This document shows positions 31,220 to 38,194 of a stretch of 41,992 nt of DNA, in pieces; within the stretch, counting starts at the first letter, position 1; each line of letters begins with the position of its first letter. The stretch is from a virus. Location of the stretch: positions 1 to 41,992 of the IMG/VR virus record IMGVR_UViG_3300034082_001128; one strand, written 5' to 3'. The position numbers and the translations under genes are program-made. The notes beneath the pieces were generated by a model. It made no database searches. It was not told where the DNA came from and saw only the letters and a list, made by a program, of their open reading frames with translations.

Positions 31220-31484
31220 TTAACGGTCTCTTGGTTCTTTTGGATTCGGCGATCTTGCGTATGCCTCGAGTGAATTTGGCAGGATCCTGCCCACGTATGG
31301 CATTTAACAGTCTTCGTTCTAGTTCATCTGCCTGTTCCGCAGTGTAGTGTTTTTTCAACGTTTCTAGCAGATTAATAGCTGAATTGATGATGTTGGTGGC
31401 ACGACTCTCAAACAGTTCATCCTTGTTTCGGATTTCTGCCAGTTCATTTAATTCCTGCAGGATCGATCTTGTTTTTAGTTTCAT
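31206..31484 (-). CDS. Small helical virion-type protein
   Basis: 92 aa, all-helical, charged. Leader MKLKTRSILQELNEL has LQE/LNE sites. Ends with a basic tail KRTKRPLNESE. First gene of the operon with the two nucleotidyltransferases, overlapping by 14 bp. It has both an early and a late promoter. Confidence 0.65.
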   Translation of the reverse strand: MKLKTRSILQELNELAEIRNKDELFESRATNIINSAINLLETLKKHYTAEQADELERRLLNAIRGQDPAKFTRGIRKIAESKRTKRPLNESE

Positions 31485-31501
31485 GTGCCTTTCCTAGTCT
31501 A

Positions 31502-31508
31502 GTATTTA
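31502..31508 (-). promoter_or_regulatory. Late promoter box
   Basis: TAAATACTAG, 17 nt before the ATG at 31484. Confidence 0.55.
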
Positions 31509-31528
31509 CCCTCTGCGCATCATTTGAT

Positions 31529-31557
31529 ATTATACACTGTTTGTTCTATTTAATCAA
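31529..31557 (-). promoter_or_regulatory. Sigma70 promoter
   Basis: Minus strand TTGATT, 17-bp spacer, TATAAT. Drives the nucleotidyltransferase operon and lies above its late box. Confidence 0.6.
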
Positions 31558-31576
31558 GTTGTAACACTACTAATGG

Positions 31577-31583
31577 TAAATAC
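31577..31583 (+). promoter_or_regulatory. Late promoter box, plus strand
   Basis: TAAATACT on the plus strand, 43 nt before the ATG at 31627. It shows that the motif follows gene orientation. Confidence 0.55.
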
Positions 31584-31626
31584 TGAGTAGGAATACTAAG
31601 TTCTACACAAACACACAGGGAATAAA

Positions 31627-31803
31627 ATGAAATATCTATCAGAAAAGATGCAGTCTATCCTAGAACGTTTAAGTGAAATGTTCCCAGGTAGCAGCTATCA
31701 ATCAAGTCTAGATGCGTATCTAGCAGACAAAGGCATTACCGATGCCGCACAGTTGGAAAACTATATCCAACAATACAACTCCCAAAAGGAAAAATATCTA
31801 TGA
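31627..31803 (+). CDS. Small helical protein, unknown
   Basis: 58 aa, beginning MKYLSEKMQSILERLSEMF and ending YIQQYNSQKEKYL. SD-like AGGGA 6 nt before the ATG. Amphipathic helices, YLADKGITDAAQLENYI looks like a small helical hairpin. It overlaps the next gene by ATGA. Both lie after a plus-strand late box. Confidence 0.65.
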   Translation: MKYLSEKMQSILERLSEMFPGSSYQSSLDAYLADKGITDAAQLENYIQQYNSQKEKYL

Positions 31804-31919
31804 AAAACTTCTTAAACTCAATCTGGTCAGCGTTTGATTCATTCGGCCGAGCTCGTGCTGCTAGTCATTTGGCTCGCATCGGTCAGTACGAAGCAGCCAA
31901 AGCCTTGATGATCAAGTAA
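31800..31919 (+). CDS. Tiny helical protein, unknown
   Basis: 39 aa, MKNFLNSIWSAFDSFGRARA then a basic amphipathic helix ending EAAKALMIK. Translationally coupled (ATGA) to the 58-aa gene. The helix SHLARIGQYEAAKALM resembles part of DUF1127-like small proteins, but I do not claim the family. Confidence 0.55.
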   Translation: MKNFLNSIWSAFDSFGRARAASHLARIGQYEAAKALMIK

Positions 31920-31946
31920 CTTGTTGCATCGCAAGATATATACACT

Positions 31947-32522
31947 ATGAACTTAGTTTATATACACGGTGCTAATGCCACCAGCGAAAGCTTCAACTAT
32001 ATTAGAAGTAAATTAGGTAATGGCATAGATATCGACTATGACAGTCGTGATGGATTTGAACACAATCTAGCAGCTATGCAGCAGAGTTTGGCTGGAGTCG
32101 ACGACTGTTTTTTCATAGCGCACAGTCTAGGTGGCATATATGCTCTGCATCTCAGCCATCATTTGCCCACACAGGTATTGGGTGCAGTTACACTAAGCAC
32201 ACCCTATGGCGGTGCTGAAGTAGCAGACTATGCTCAATACTTTTTACCATTCAGCAGGCTCATGCGCGATATTGGTCCCAGCAGTTGGGCCATGCGGGAA
32301 GCGGCTAAGATCAAAGTACAGCATCCTTGGTGCAACGTGGTCACTGTACAGGGTCGCAGTCCTTTCATAGTTGTGGCCAACGACGGAGTGGTCAGCATTC
32401 AAAGTCAGCGGCACCATGCAGATATGGAACTAGTAGATGTCGACTATAACCACTATGAAGTGGTGTTGGCAGAACCCGTGGTAGAGATCATCCGTGAACG
32501 GATAAACAGAATCAGAAAATAG
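31947..32522 (+). CDS. Alpha/beta hydrolase (lipase/esterase-like)
   Basis: 191 aa. Oxyanion segment MNLVYIHGANATSESF, nucleophile elbow AHSLGG (S near 62), Asp in VVANDGVVS and His in DYNHYEVV complete the triad. Short, without a large lid. Substrate unknown; phage-coded lipases may act on host membrane lipids, and a desaturase gene lies nearby. Only 27 bp after the small-gene pair, probably the same mRNA. Confidence 0.8.
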   Translation: MNLVYIHGANATSESFNYIRSKLGNGIDIDYDSRDGFEHNLAAMQQSLAGVDDCFFIAHSLGGIYALHLSHHLPTQVLGAVTLSTPYGGAEVADYAQYFLPFSRLMRDIGPSSWAMREAAKIKVQHPWCNVVTVQGRSPFIVVANDGVVSIQSQRHHADMELVDVDYNHYEVVLAEPVVEIIRERINRIRK

Positions 32523-32523
32523 C

Positions 32524-32551
32524 TTGTTTTTTTAAATTAAGGCTATATAAT
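32524..32551 (+). promoter_or_regulatory. Sigma70-like promoter
   Basis: TTGTTT, 16-bp spacer, TATAAT, 60 nt before the 90-aa gene. Confidence 0.45.
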
Positions 32552-32611
32552 AAACTAACAGCGAAATAGAAGTAGCTGCTAGACACAGACATTACACACA
32601 GGAGAATTAAA

Positions 32612-32884
32612 ATGTCAGACACTTTTACAGCACCAAAACTACCAGAAGTTAAATTCAACAAGAACGGCTACGAAATCCGTACAGACATCTTGGGCATGGC
32701 AAAAAGCCTAGTACAAGATGATTTCCAATCTAAATTTGCAGGTTGGGAAATGACAGCTACTCGTGATGAGAAGACTGGTCAAATCGTTACTAAAGTAGGT
32801 ATGCCAGAGTTTCCAGGTTTAGATAAAGTACTAGAAACCGCCGAAAAAATGTATTCATTTGTTAACAGCGGCGTGAAGAAATAA
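32612..32884 (+). CDS. Conserved small phage protein
   Basis: 90 aa: PKLPEVKFNKNGYEIRTDILGMAKSLVQDDFQSKFAGWEM, then VGMPEFPGLDKVLETAEKMYSFVNSG. Closely similar small proteins are found in many T4-like marine phages, with no assigned job. It has its own promoter, strong SD (AGGAGAA) and a terminator, suggesting high expression. Confidence 0.75.
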   Translation: MSDTFTAPKLPEVKFNKNGYEIRTDILGMAKSLVQDDFQSKFAGWEMTATRDEKTGQIVTKVGMPEFPGLDKVLETAEKMYSFVNSGVKK

Positions 32885-32916
32885 AAGTACGCTCATAGAG
32901 CATTACAATAGTGGTA

Positions 32917-32947
32917 AAAGAAAAGCACCTTCGGGTGCTTTTTCTTT
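32917..32947. terminator. Bidirectional terminator
   Basis: AAAAGCACC-TTCG-GGTGCTTTT with A/T tracts on both sides, between the 90-aa gene and the convergent desaturase, whose stop it overlaps. Confidence 0.85.
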
Positions 32948-33647
32948 ATCTAACTGTGGCTAACTTAAAGAACCGCAGTATTGAAATATACATCCAACCT
33001 AGATCAAACTCCCACCACTTCTGACTGAACTTGGCATTGGCACCATCGGCATGATGATTGTTGTGTAGTTCTTCCCCACCAATCCATATAGCCCAAGGGA
33101 TGATGTTACGGCTGGTGTCTTTGGTATCTGTGTTGCGATATCCCCACCAATGGCTGAGTCCGTTGACTACACCGGCCGCCCAGAACGGAATCCATATCAT
33201 TTGAATACCCCACACAATCAGTCCCCACGGTCCAAAGAGCAAGCAGTCTATGACCAGCATTAAAAGAATACCTGAGCGACTGTGTGCGGAGTAAAGGTTG
33301 CGTTCAATCCAATCATTAGGACAGTCCTTGCTCAAGGAGTCAACCATTGCAGTGTCTTTGCTGGCTGAATGATAAAGCAATGCTCCTCCGAATAACACAC
33401 GCCAAATACCGTAGATTTGTGGACTGTGTGGATCGCCTTCTTGGTCCGAACGTTGATGATGTTTGCGATGTATGGCCACCCATTGACGAGTAATCATGCC
33501 TGTGGTTAGCCAAAGCCAGGCTCGCATAACGTGGTTAATCGCAGGGTGAAATTGCACAGCTCTATGTGTTTGGCTTCTGTGCAAATACAGAGTGACACAG
33601 GCTATAGTGATTTGTACCATCACCAGGGTGTAGATTATTATATTCAT
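32946..33647 (-). CDS. Fatty-acid desaturase (acyl-CoA delta-9 type)
   Basis: 233 aa. Histidine boxes of membrane di-iron desaturases: HRSQTHR (23-29), HRKHHQ (59-64), HNNHH near 197. Four membrane segments. Shorter than host enzymes by lacking extensions but the core is complete. It introduces a double bond into acyl chains and needs Fe and O2. Desaturases are known in some marine phages and could tune membrane fluidity during infection. Confidence 0.9.
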   Translation of the reverse strand: MNIIIYTLVMVQITIACVTLYLHRSQTHRAVQFHPAINHVMRAWLWLTTGMITRQWVAIHRKHHQRSDQEGDPHSPQIYGIWRVLFGGALLYHSASKDTAMVDSLSKDCPNDWIERNLYSAHSRSGILLMLVIDCLLFGPWGLIVWGIQMIWIPFWAAGVVNGLSHWWGYRNTDTKDTSRNIIPWAIWIGGEELHNNHHADGANAKFSQKWWEFDLGWMYISILRFFKLATVR

Positions 33648-33662
33648 CTTTTACTTAGTCGG

Positions 33663-33691
33663 TTGACAAAAGCCCAAAATAATAGTATAAT
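33663..33691 (+). promoter_or_regulatory. Perfect-consensus sigma70 promoter, leaderless
   Basis: TTGACA, exactly 17 bp, TATAAT. The ATG is 6 nt after the -10, so transcription should begin at the start codon. Confidence 0.85.
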
Positions 33692-33697
33692 ACTGTT

Positions 33698-34282
33698 ATG
33701 AAAAAGAAAATCATACTCACAGACGCAGATGGCGTACTTTTGGATTGGGAATGGGCATTCTCAGTTTGGATGCAAGAACGTGGTTATACACTGACAGCAG
33801 ATAACAAGAAGAGCTATTATCTACATCATCACTACAATGAGCTAGAAGAAAAAGACGCCAAAAAGGTTGTCAAGACTTTTAATGAGTCAGCAGCTATTGG
33901 CTTTCTGCCTGCACTTCGTGATAGTGCTTACTATGTTAAACGACTGCACGAAGAACACGGCTATGAATTCCGTGTTATCACAAGCCTAAGTCTAGACAAG
34001 AACGCACAGAAACTGCGTGAAATGAATCTGCGTAAGTTGTTTGGTAATGCTATTGAAAGTGTTATCTGTTTAGATACAGGAGCAGACAAAGACTCTGCAT
34101 TGGCTCCGTACAAAGACAGCGGCCTGTGGTGGATTGAAGACAAGCCGCAGAACGCCGATGTTGGATACGCACTAGGATTAAAAAGTATTCTTGTTGAACA
34201 CGGTCATAACATGCATCATACCTGTGCCTATCCAGTGGTCAAAGATTGGAAAGAACTTTACAGTATTATCGTAGACCATTAA
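33698..34282 (+). CDS. HAD-family phosphatase
   Basis: 194 aa. Motif I DADGVLLDW, motif II ITSLS, and a C-terminal WWIEDKPQNADVG with acidic motif IV. The shape is that of 5'-nucleotidase (NT5C)-like HAD enzymes, which dephosphorylate nucleotides. It starts from a perfect host promoter with no room for an SD. It converges with the next gene, 3' ends overlapping by 17 bp. Confidence 0.78.
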   Translation: MKKKIILTDADGVLLDWEWAFSVWMQERGYTLTADNKKSYYLHHHYNELEEKDAKKVVKTFNESAAIGFLPALRDSAYYVKRLHEEHGYEFRVITSLSLDKNAQKLREMNLRKLFGNAIESVICLDTGADKDSALAPYKDSGLWWIEDKPQNADVGYALGLKSILVEHGHNMHHTCAYPVVKDWKELYSIIVDH

Positions 34283-34889
34283 CAAAGTCTAGTAATAGAT
34301 TGTAATGGATACCTCGATGCCAATGCGGCTCGAGGTATTGTTTATCATACCACCATTGTTCGCTTTCTAAATGACATCCTATTAGTCCGATGTTCTTGTG
34401 TATAATCGCCATAGGATCATTGTTGCTATAGGTAGCCACAACGTCCACATTATCACCAACGAATGCACAGCCGTCATAAAAATACATCCTTTCATTATTG
34501 CCCATCCATTGCACAGGCATAGCCTTGGGATGTGGCCTACGAGTGCAGGTATTCGGTCTTCGAATATATTGTTCTACACTGATATTGGGTAGAAGGTCGA
34601 AATAGTATTCTCCTGCCCAATATGCTCCCATACAGATACCCAGATACTTTCCGCCACGGTTAACAAAGGTCCTTACTGCATCACGATTCCACCGTAGCAG
34701 TCTATCGAATCTATCAGCATCACCGAAGCCACCAGGAAAACATACGCAGTCAACATCATCAAAGAATGAAGATTCAACTTCGTCTGTAGAAAATAATTTG
34801 AAACTGTGCTGGGGGGAAAGAGCTTTGATTATTCCGTTTGCGGAATCTACCGCACACACTGGCTGATGTATGAATAACGCAATCTTCAT
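34266..34889 (-). CDS. Class I glutamine-amidotransferase-like (BPL_N type)
   Basis: 207 aa flavodoxin-like fold. VCFPGGFGDADRF, nucleophile elbow GICMGAYWAG (Cys near 93) and GCHLESEQWW. This is the layout of the N-terminal domain seen in some biotin-protein-ligase-like proteins and ThiJ/PfpI relatives. No synthetase domain is attached, so it may act alone on an unknown amide. It follows a GC-rich structured leader. Confidence 0.7.
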   Translation of the reverse strand: MKIALFIHQPVCAVDSANGIIKALSPQHSFKLFSTDEVESSFFDDVDCVCFPGGFGDADRFDRLLRWNRDAVRTFVNRGGKYLGICMGAYWAGEYYFDLLPNISVEQYIRRPNTCTRRPHPKAMPVQWMGNNERMYFYDGCAFVGDNVDVVATYSNNDPMAIIHKNIGLIGCHLESEQWWYDKQYLEPHWHRGIHYNLLLDFVNGLR

Positions 34890-34894
34890 CTTAG

Positions 34895-34989
34895 AGAATA
34901 TAAATGCTCACTTAGAACGCCATTCCGGGGCACGACTCCCATAACGCTCTGCCCAGCAGCCGGGCAACCCTGAAGTAACGCTAACGTTC
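34895..34989 (-). other. GC-rich structured leader, candidate cis RNA
   Basis: On the minus strand the 95 nt between the tiny secreted-peptide gene and the amidotransferase-like gene contains a closing stem GAACG/CGTTC around AACG-4 nt-CGTT, GCCC-7 nt-GGGC and GGG...CCC stems. GC content is clearly above the neighbourhood. It could be a riboswitch-like leader or ncRNA; no known class recognised. Confidence 0.35.
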
Positions 34990-35112
34990 CTAAGGTAGGG
35001 TGTTTGGTTTTGGTGGACAACAATATCTTGGGTCACACCATTCATCTTCTGCGTACACTGACGTAAAAGAAAAAATCAACATCAATGATAAAAATACATT
35101 TTTCAAGATCAT
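34990..35112 (-). CDS. Tiny secreted Cys-rich peptide
   Basis: 40 codons. Signal peptide MILKNVFLSLMLIFSFTSVYA (K4, hydrophobic core, VYA cleavage), mature peptide of 19 aa containing WCDPRYCCPPKPN with three Cys. The ATG overlaps the stop of the 371-aa gene (ATGA), so it is translated with it. No lipobox. A secreted, proline-rich, Cys-rich peptide of this size is unusual; a periplasmic toxin-like, lysis or metal-binding role is possible but unproven. Confidence 0.65.
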   Translation of the reverse strand: MILKNVFLSLMLIFSFTSVYAEDEWCDPRYCCPPKPNTLP

Positions 35113-36224
35113 GCTTCTTCTTGTGCTTTCTCTATGGTATAATCTGCTTCTGTGCTATCTGGATATCGAGCTGTTAACTTGGCAATGATGTCTTGACGAT
35201 TGTCGCCTTGGATACGAGCAGTTTTGCCTGATGCTGTTTGTGTTACTATATAGACTCCAGGACCGTCATTGGCATCTGCTTCTGGTTCAGCTTCTGGCTC
35301 ACCACTGTTATAACTCATAGGGAACTTGTTCTTGAGATCGCTAACAGCTTTGGCAGCATCGTAGCCTCCGCTGACAATTTCAGTGGAGTTCTTTTTGAGT
35401 TCGTCGGCGTTGGCTTGGATAGCATCTGCAATACGTTTCATCAGGCCTGGAAATAATTCAGCAAACTTTTCATCTTTACGAACAGTTTGATTACCGTTGT
35501 TGATTTGATTTGTTGGAGCATGTAGCTGCCACTTGCCGTTTACATCATCTGCATTCTGTTTGTCAAACACAGAGATAATAGGACCGTCATCGGCATAGCG
35601 ATTGAACCATGTGGCGCCACTACTAGATCCTGTGCAGAAACTGGCATTGAAGCCGTGTGCATTGTTGAAGTTGTAGCAGGAACCGTAGTTGTAAGGAATA
35701 GTAACTAGATAACGCTCATCATCGATCAGTGTGGTTTCTTTCTTTTCACGTTTGTGTTTTTCAATGACCTCGGCGTCTTTGATTTTATTGAGCTCGTTGC
35801 GATAATCTCTGTTCTGGATGATAGCCTGTATCTGGCGTAAATTCTTGAACTTGTTGAAGTCTTGATGCGGCTCTTGAAGTTTGCCGCGGACGCTTAGAGC
35901 TTTCCAGGCACCTAGTGCATCTCCGCCTTCACCGTTGATGTCTTCGTAGTCAGCAACGCCGTTGATATACATGCGAGTCAACCACTCATCAAACTTGCCG
36001 TCTTGACTGATGTCACCGTAGTCTGTGCTTTGTAATGATATGTCTAGCAACTCACTCCACAACTTTAACACTTCGTCGTCTGTGGGTCTAGGTCCCAGTG
36101 CTGCTACCTTGGCCTTGGGCAGTGTGCCATCGTGACGCATGGCAATGCTGAGCATCTTGATGGTTTTGGGATCTTTTAGTTTGGCTGCTACGTTGGCTTC
36201 TAGTACGATTTGATTTAGTTTCAT
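35109..36224 (-). CDS. Conserved phage virion-type protein
   Basis: 371 aa. Leader MKLNQIVLEANVAAKL. The centre YGSCYNFNNAHGFNASFCTGSSSGATWFNRYADDGPIISVFDKQ resembles a domain found in many large T4-like phages (pattern Cys...T-x-C-T...Y...G...), function unknown. C-terminal acidic linker (PEAEPEADAND) and a small alpha/beta end. It is in an operon with thermonuclease and two others. Confidence 0.7.
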   Translation of the reverse strand: MKLNQIVLEANVAAKLKDPKTIKMLSIAMRHDGTLPKAKVAALGPRPTDDEVLKLWSELLDISLQSTDYGDISQDGKFDEWLTRMYINGVADYEDINGEGGDALGAWKALSVRGKLQEPHQDFNKFKNLRQIQAIIQNRDYRNELNKIKDAEVIEKHKREKKETTLIDDERYLVTIPYNYGSCYNFNNAHGFNASFCTGSSSGATWFNRYADDGPIISVFDKQNADDVNGKWQLHAPTNQINNGNQTVRKDEKFAELFPGLMKRIADAIQANADELKKNSTEIVSGGYDAAKAVSDLKNKFPMSYNSGEPEAEPEADANDGPGVYIVTQTASGKTARIQGDNRQDIIAKLTARYPDSTEADYTIEKAQEEA

Positions 36225-37099
36225 CCTGATATCAAGCTCCTCTTAAAGAAAGAGAGAACCGTTCCTAGTTTCTTTTGATCACCACCAGCGATGTCTTTTA
36301 ACAACTGTGCTGGTCCTTCGTTGAACTGTGCTGAAACGCCGGCAGATGAGCCGTATCGGCTACGATCAAGATTACCTGTGGTCTCTGGATAATAATGACT
36401 GGCTGTCATTAACACAGCTGAGTTGATAGCAGAACTAAGGAAGCCAGGAGTATCTGCAGTACCAGCTTCTAGTTGTTCTAGACCGTTTTGCAAGGTTTCA
36501 ATGTAATTTAGTTTACGTTTGGCTTTTTCAAACGCATCATTCTTGATCATGTTGGCAATATGGCCTTTGATGTCTGCTATGCTTGCTGTGATAGCACGAG
36601 ACCATAAGGGTTTGAATTTTGCCACCAAGGTTGACTGTGTGACTTCTGTACCACCGGCACCTCTTTGAGCATTAGCACGTTCCTTTCGTTTGTCTGGAAC
36701 TGAGGTAGTATTCTTACCTACATAATACTTTTGTAATTTGCCAATTTCGCCTTTGAGAAAGTCTATGATGTTACCACCACGACCATCAGACACTGAACGA
36801 GTTTCGCCACCTGTGCTGGCCACTGCTTCATAGTTACCACCTTTAGCTCGTATAGCACCTGTGCCTTTGGTTCCTTGAATGATCACCCATGCACCTTTGT
36901 AGCTGTCTTTGAGTTCACTCCAGGATATTTTATCAACTGGTTTGTATCCAATGTCGTGTGCCAGTTGCATGTCTTTGTGCAACTTTTGGATGACTTCTTT
37001 GCCGCCTGGTTGGCCAGCAATTAGGCTCATAGTAGTGCTGGCTTCATTTACGTAGCCTTCTAGCAGTTGAGCAAAAACTTGATAAGATTCTATTCGCAT
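36221..37099 (-). CDS. Virion-type protein, unknown
   Basis: 292 aa from MRIESYQVFAQLLEGYVNEA, which resembles the T4 capsid-targeting leader (MKTYQEFIAEA-like) with an LLE site. This start lies just after the thermonuclease stop, while the longer frame runs inside that gene. The body has a strand-rich segment (WVIIQGTKGTGAIRAKGGNYEA) and helical C-terminal half. Confidence 0.7.
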   Translation of the reverse strand: MRIESYQVFAQLLEGYVNEASTTMSLIAGQPGGKEVIQKLHKDMQLAHDIGYKPVDKISWSELKDSYKGAWVIIQGTKGTGAIRAKGGNYEAVASTGGETRSVSDGRGGNIIDFLKGEIGKLQKYYVGKNTTSVPDKRKERANAQRGAGGTEVTQSTLVAKFKPLWSRAITASIADIKGHIANMIKNDAFEKAKRKLNYIETLQNGLEQLEAGTADTPGFLSSAINSAVLMTASHYYPETTGNLDRSRYGSSAGVSAQFNEGPAQLLKDIAGGDQKKLGTVLSFFKRSLISG

Positions 37100-37100
37100 T

Positions 37101-37535
37101 TTAATTACACCAGCTTTGTTTAGCATCTCCATAATACTCGCGGGCAAAGCCATTGGCAATTAGTTGAGCACGTAAACTTTGTCCGTTTAGAATGATGTCG
37201 CCCAATACACGACCACCGAATTTATCCCAACCGTATAGAATGACTTGTCGCTGTTGGCTGGCGTTAATGAGACCTTTAGTGAAAACGGAAGCGGCTTCGC
37301 CTCGTTGCTTTTCTGAGTCGCATTGACCTCTAAATCCTTTTTCCGGAGTATCGACGCCGTAGACTCGTACCGCAAGTTCGGGCTTAAGGGGTTTAGGTAG
37401 AAAGGGTGCGGCGATAACAACTGTATCGCCATCCGTTACTCTGATAATTTGTGCGTCATAGGTCACTCCCTGTGGCGTCTTTTGTGCAAATGCCAACAAG
37501 GGCACTGTCAATAATAATAGTAGTAGTTTATTCAT
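37101..37535 (-). CDS. Secreted thermonuclease (SNase family)
   Basis: 144 aa. Signal peptide MNKLLLLLLTVPLLAFA, cleavage before QKTPQ. SNase fold with RVTDGDTVVI (Asp), VRVYGVDTPEK (Arg and Asp), CDSEKQRGEAA (Glu) and YGWDKFGGRVLGDI (Arg). Calcium-dependent nuclease likely active in the periplasm, e.g. degrading incoming or host DNA for nucleotides. It leads a late operon. Confidence 0.88.
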   Translation of the reverse strand: MNKLLLLLLTVPLLAFAQKTPQGVTYDAQIIRVTDGDTVVIAAPFLPKPLKPELAVRVYGVDTPEKGFRGQCDSEKQRGEAASVFTKGLINASQQRQVILYGWDKFGGRVLGDIILNGQSLRAQLIANGFAREYYGDAKQSWCN

Positions 37536-37552
37536 ATATGTTCCTAGTGATT

Positions 37553-37559
37553 GTATTTA
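37553..37559 (-). promoter_or_regulatory. Late promoter box
   Basis: TAAATAC, 17 nt before the thermonuclease ATG. Confidence 0.5.
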
Positions 37560-38192
37560 TTCGTATGTAACAGTGTCTGAATCTCCTAGACGCCATTTGG
37601 GATTGGTTTCAACCACCCACTTCTTGGTAGCTACTTTGAAGTCTGGATGCAGCATGTCTTTGGGATTTGAGGCAGCATCAAAGAATCTGCAGCGATTATT
37701 AGGCTGGGCAGCATACTGTCCGTTATCTAACTCAATAAAGTTAAAGCTCTTGTGATCTTCGGGCCATTCTGAATAGGTGGTGTCTATGATGTTCATGTCT
37801 GGAGCAGCATTGTCCACTGTGAACAAGTAGTTGCCTTTGTGTAGCTGCCGATTCTTGGCATAGAACTCACAGCTGAGATTGCGTAGAAATGCTTTTTGTA
37901 TCACAGCTATGTCATAACTGAAACAGTCCCATATTTGAAGTGTGTCCAAGGCTAGAAACTTGTCCGGTTCTAGATTGTCTGTACGGCTCACATAGGCATG
38001 CAAGGGCAGCTTGTCATATAAAGCACCATAGCGTGGCAAGTAGGCTTCTATGCGAAACGCTTGACTGCGTAGGCTTTTAATCGAAACCCATATGCAGGGT
38101 TCATACTCACCGTGTCCACTTTTAAAATCATAGAGGAATTCTCTACGCACAAAACAATGTACCGGAGGAAGGTTAGCTACTAGGAAACTCAT
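37557..38192 (-). CDS. Conserved phage protein, unknown
   Basis: 211 aa, aromatic-rich. Opens VANLPPVHCFVRREFLYDFKSGHGEYEPCIWVSIKSLRSQAFRI and has DTLQIWDCFSYDI and a C-terminal WVVETNPKWRLGDSD. No signal or membrane segment. It follows the fibre gene by 2 bp and may be a tail part or fibre chaperone. Confidence 0.7.
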   Translation of the reverse strand: MSFLVANLPPVHCFVRREFLYDFKSGHGEYEPCIWVSIKSLRSQAFRIEAYLPRYGALYDKLPLHAYVSRTDNLEPDKFLALDTLQIWDCFSYDIAVIQKAFLRNLSCEFYAKNRQLHKGNYLFTVDNAAPDMNIIDTTYSEWPEDHKSFNFIELDNGQYAAQPNNRCRFFDAASNPKDMLHPDFKVATKKWVVETNPKWRLGDSDTVTYE

Positions 38193-38194
38193 TC

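Noticed and set aside
34974-35000. Similarity to the 23S rRNA helix/I-CeuI site (CGTTCCTAAGGTAG)
   Set aside because: About 21 of 27 positions match, but the flanks are unlike 23S rRNA, and the segment overlaps the end of the tiny secreted-peptide gene and a local stem. Not an rRNA gene; chance or RNA structure is more likely.
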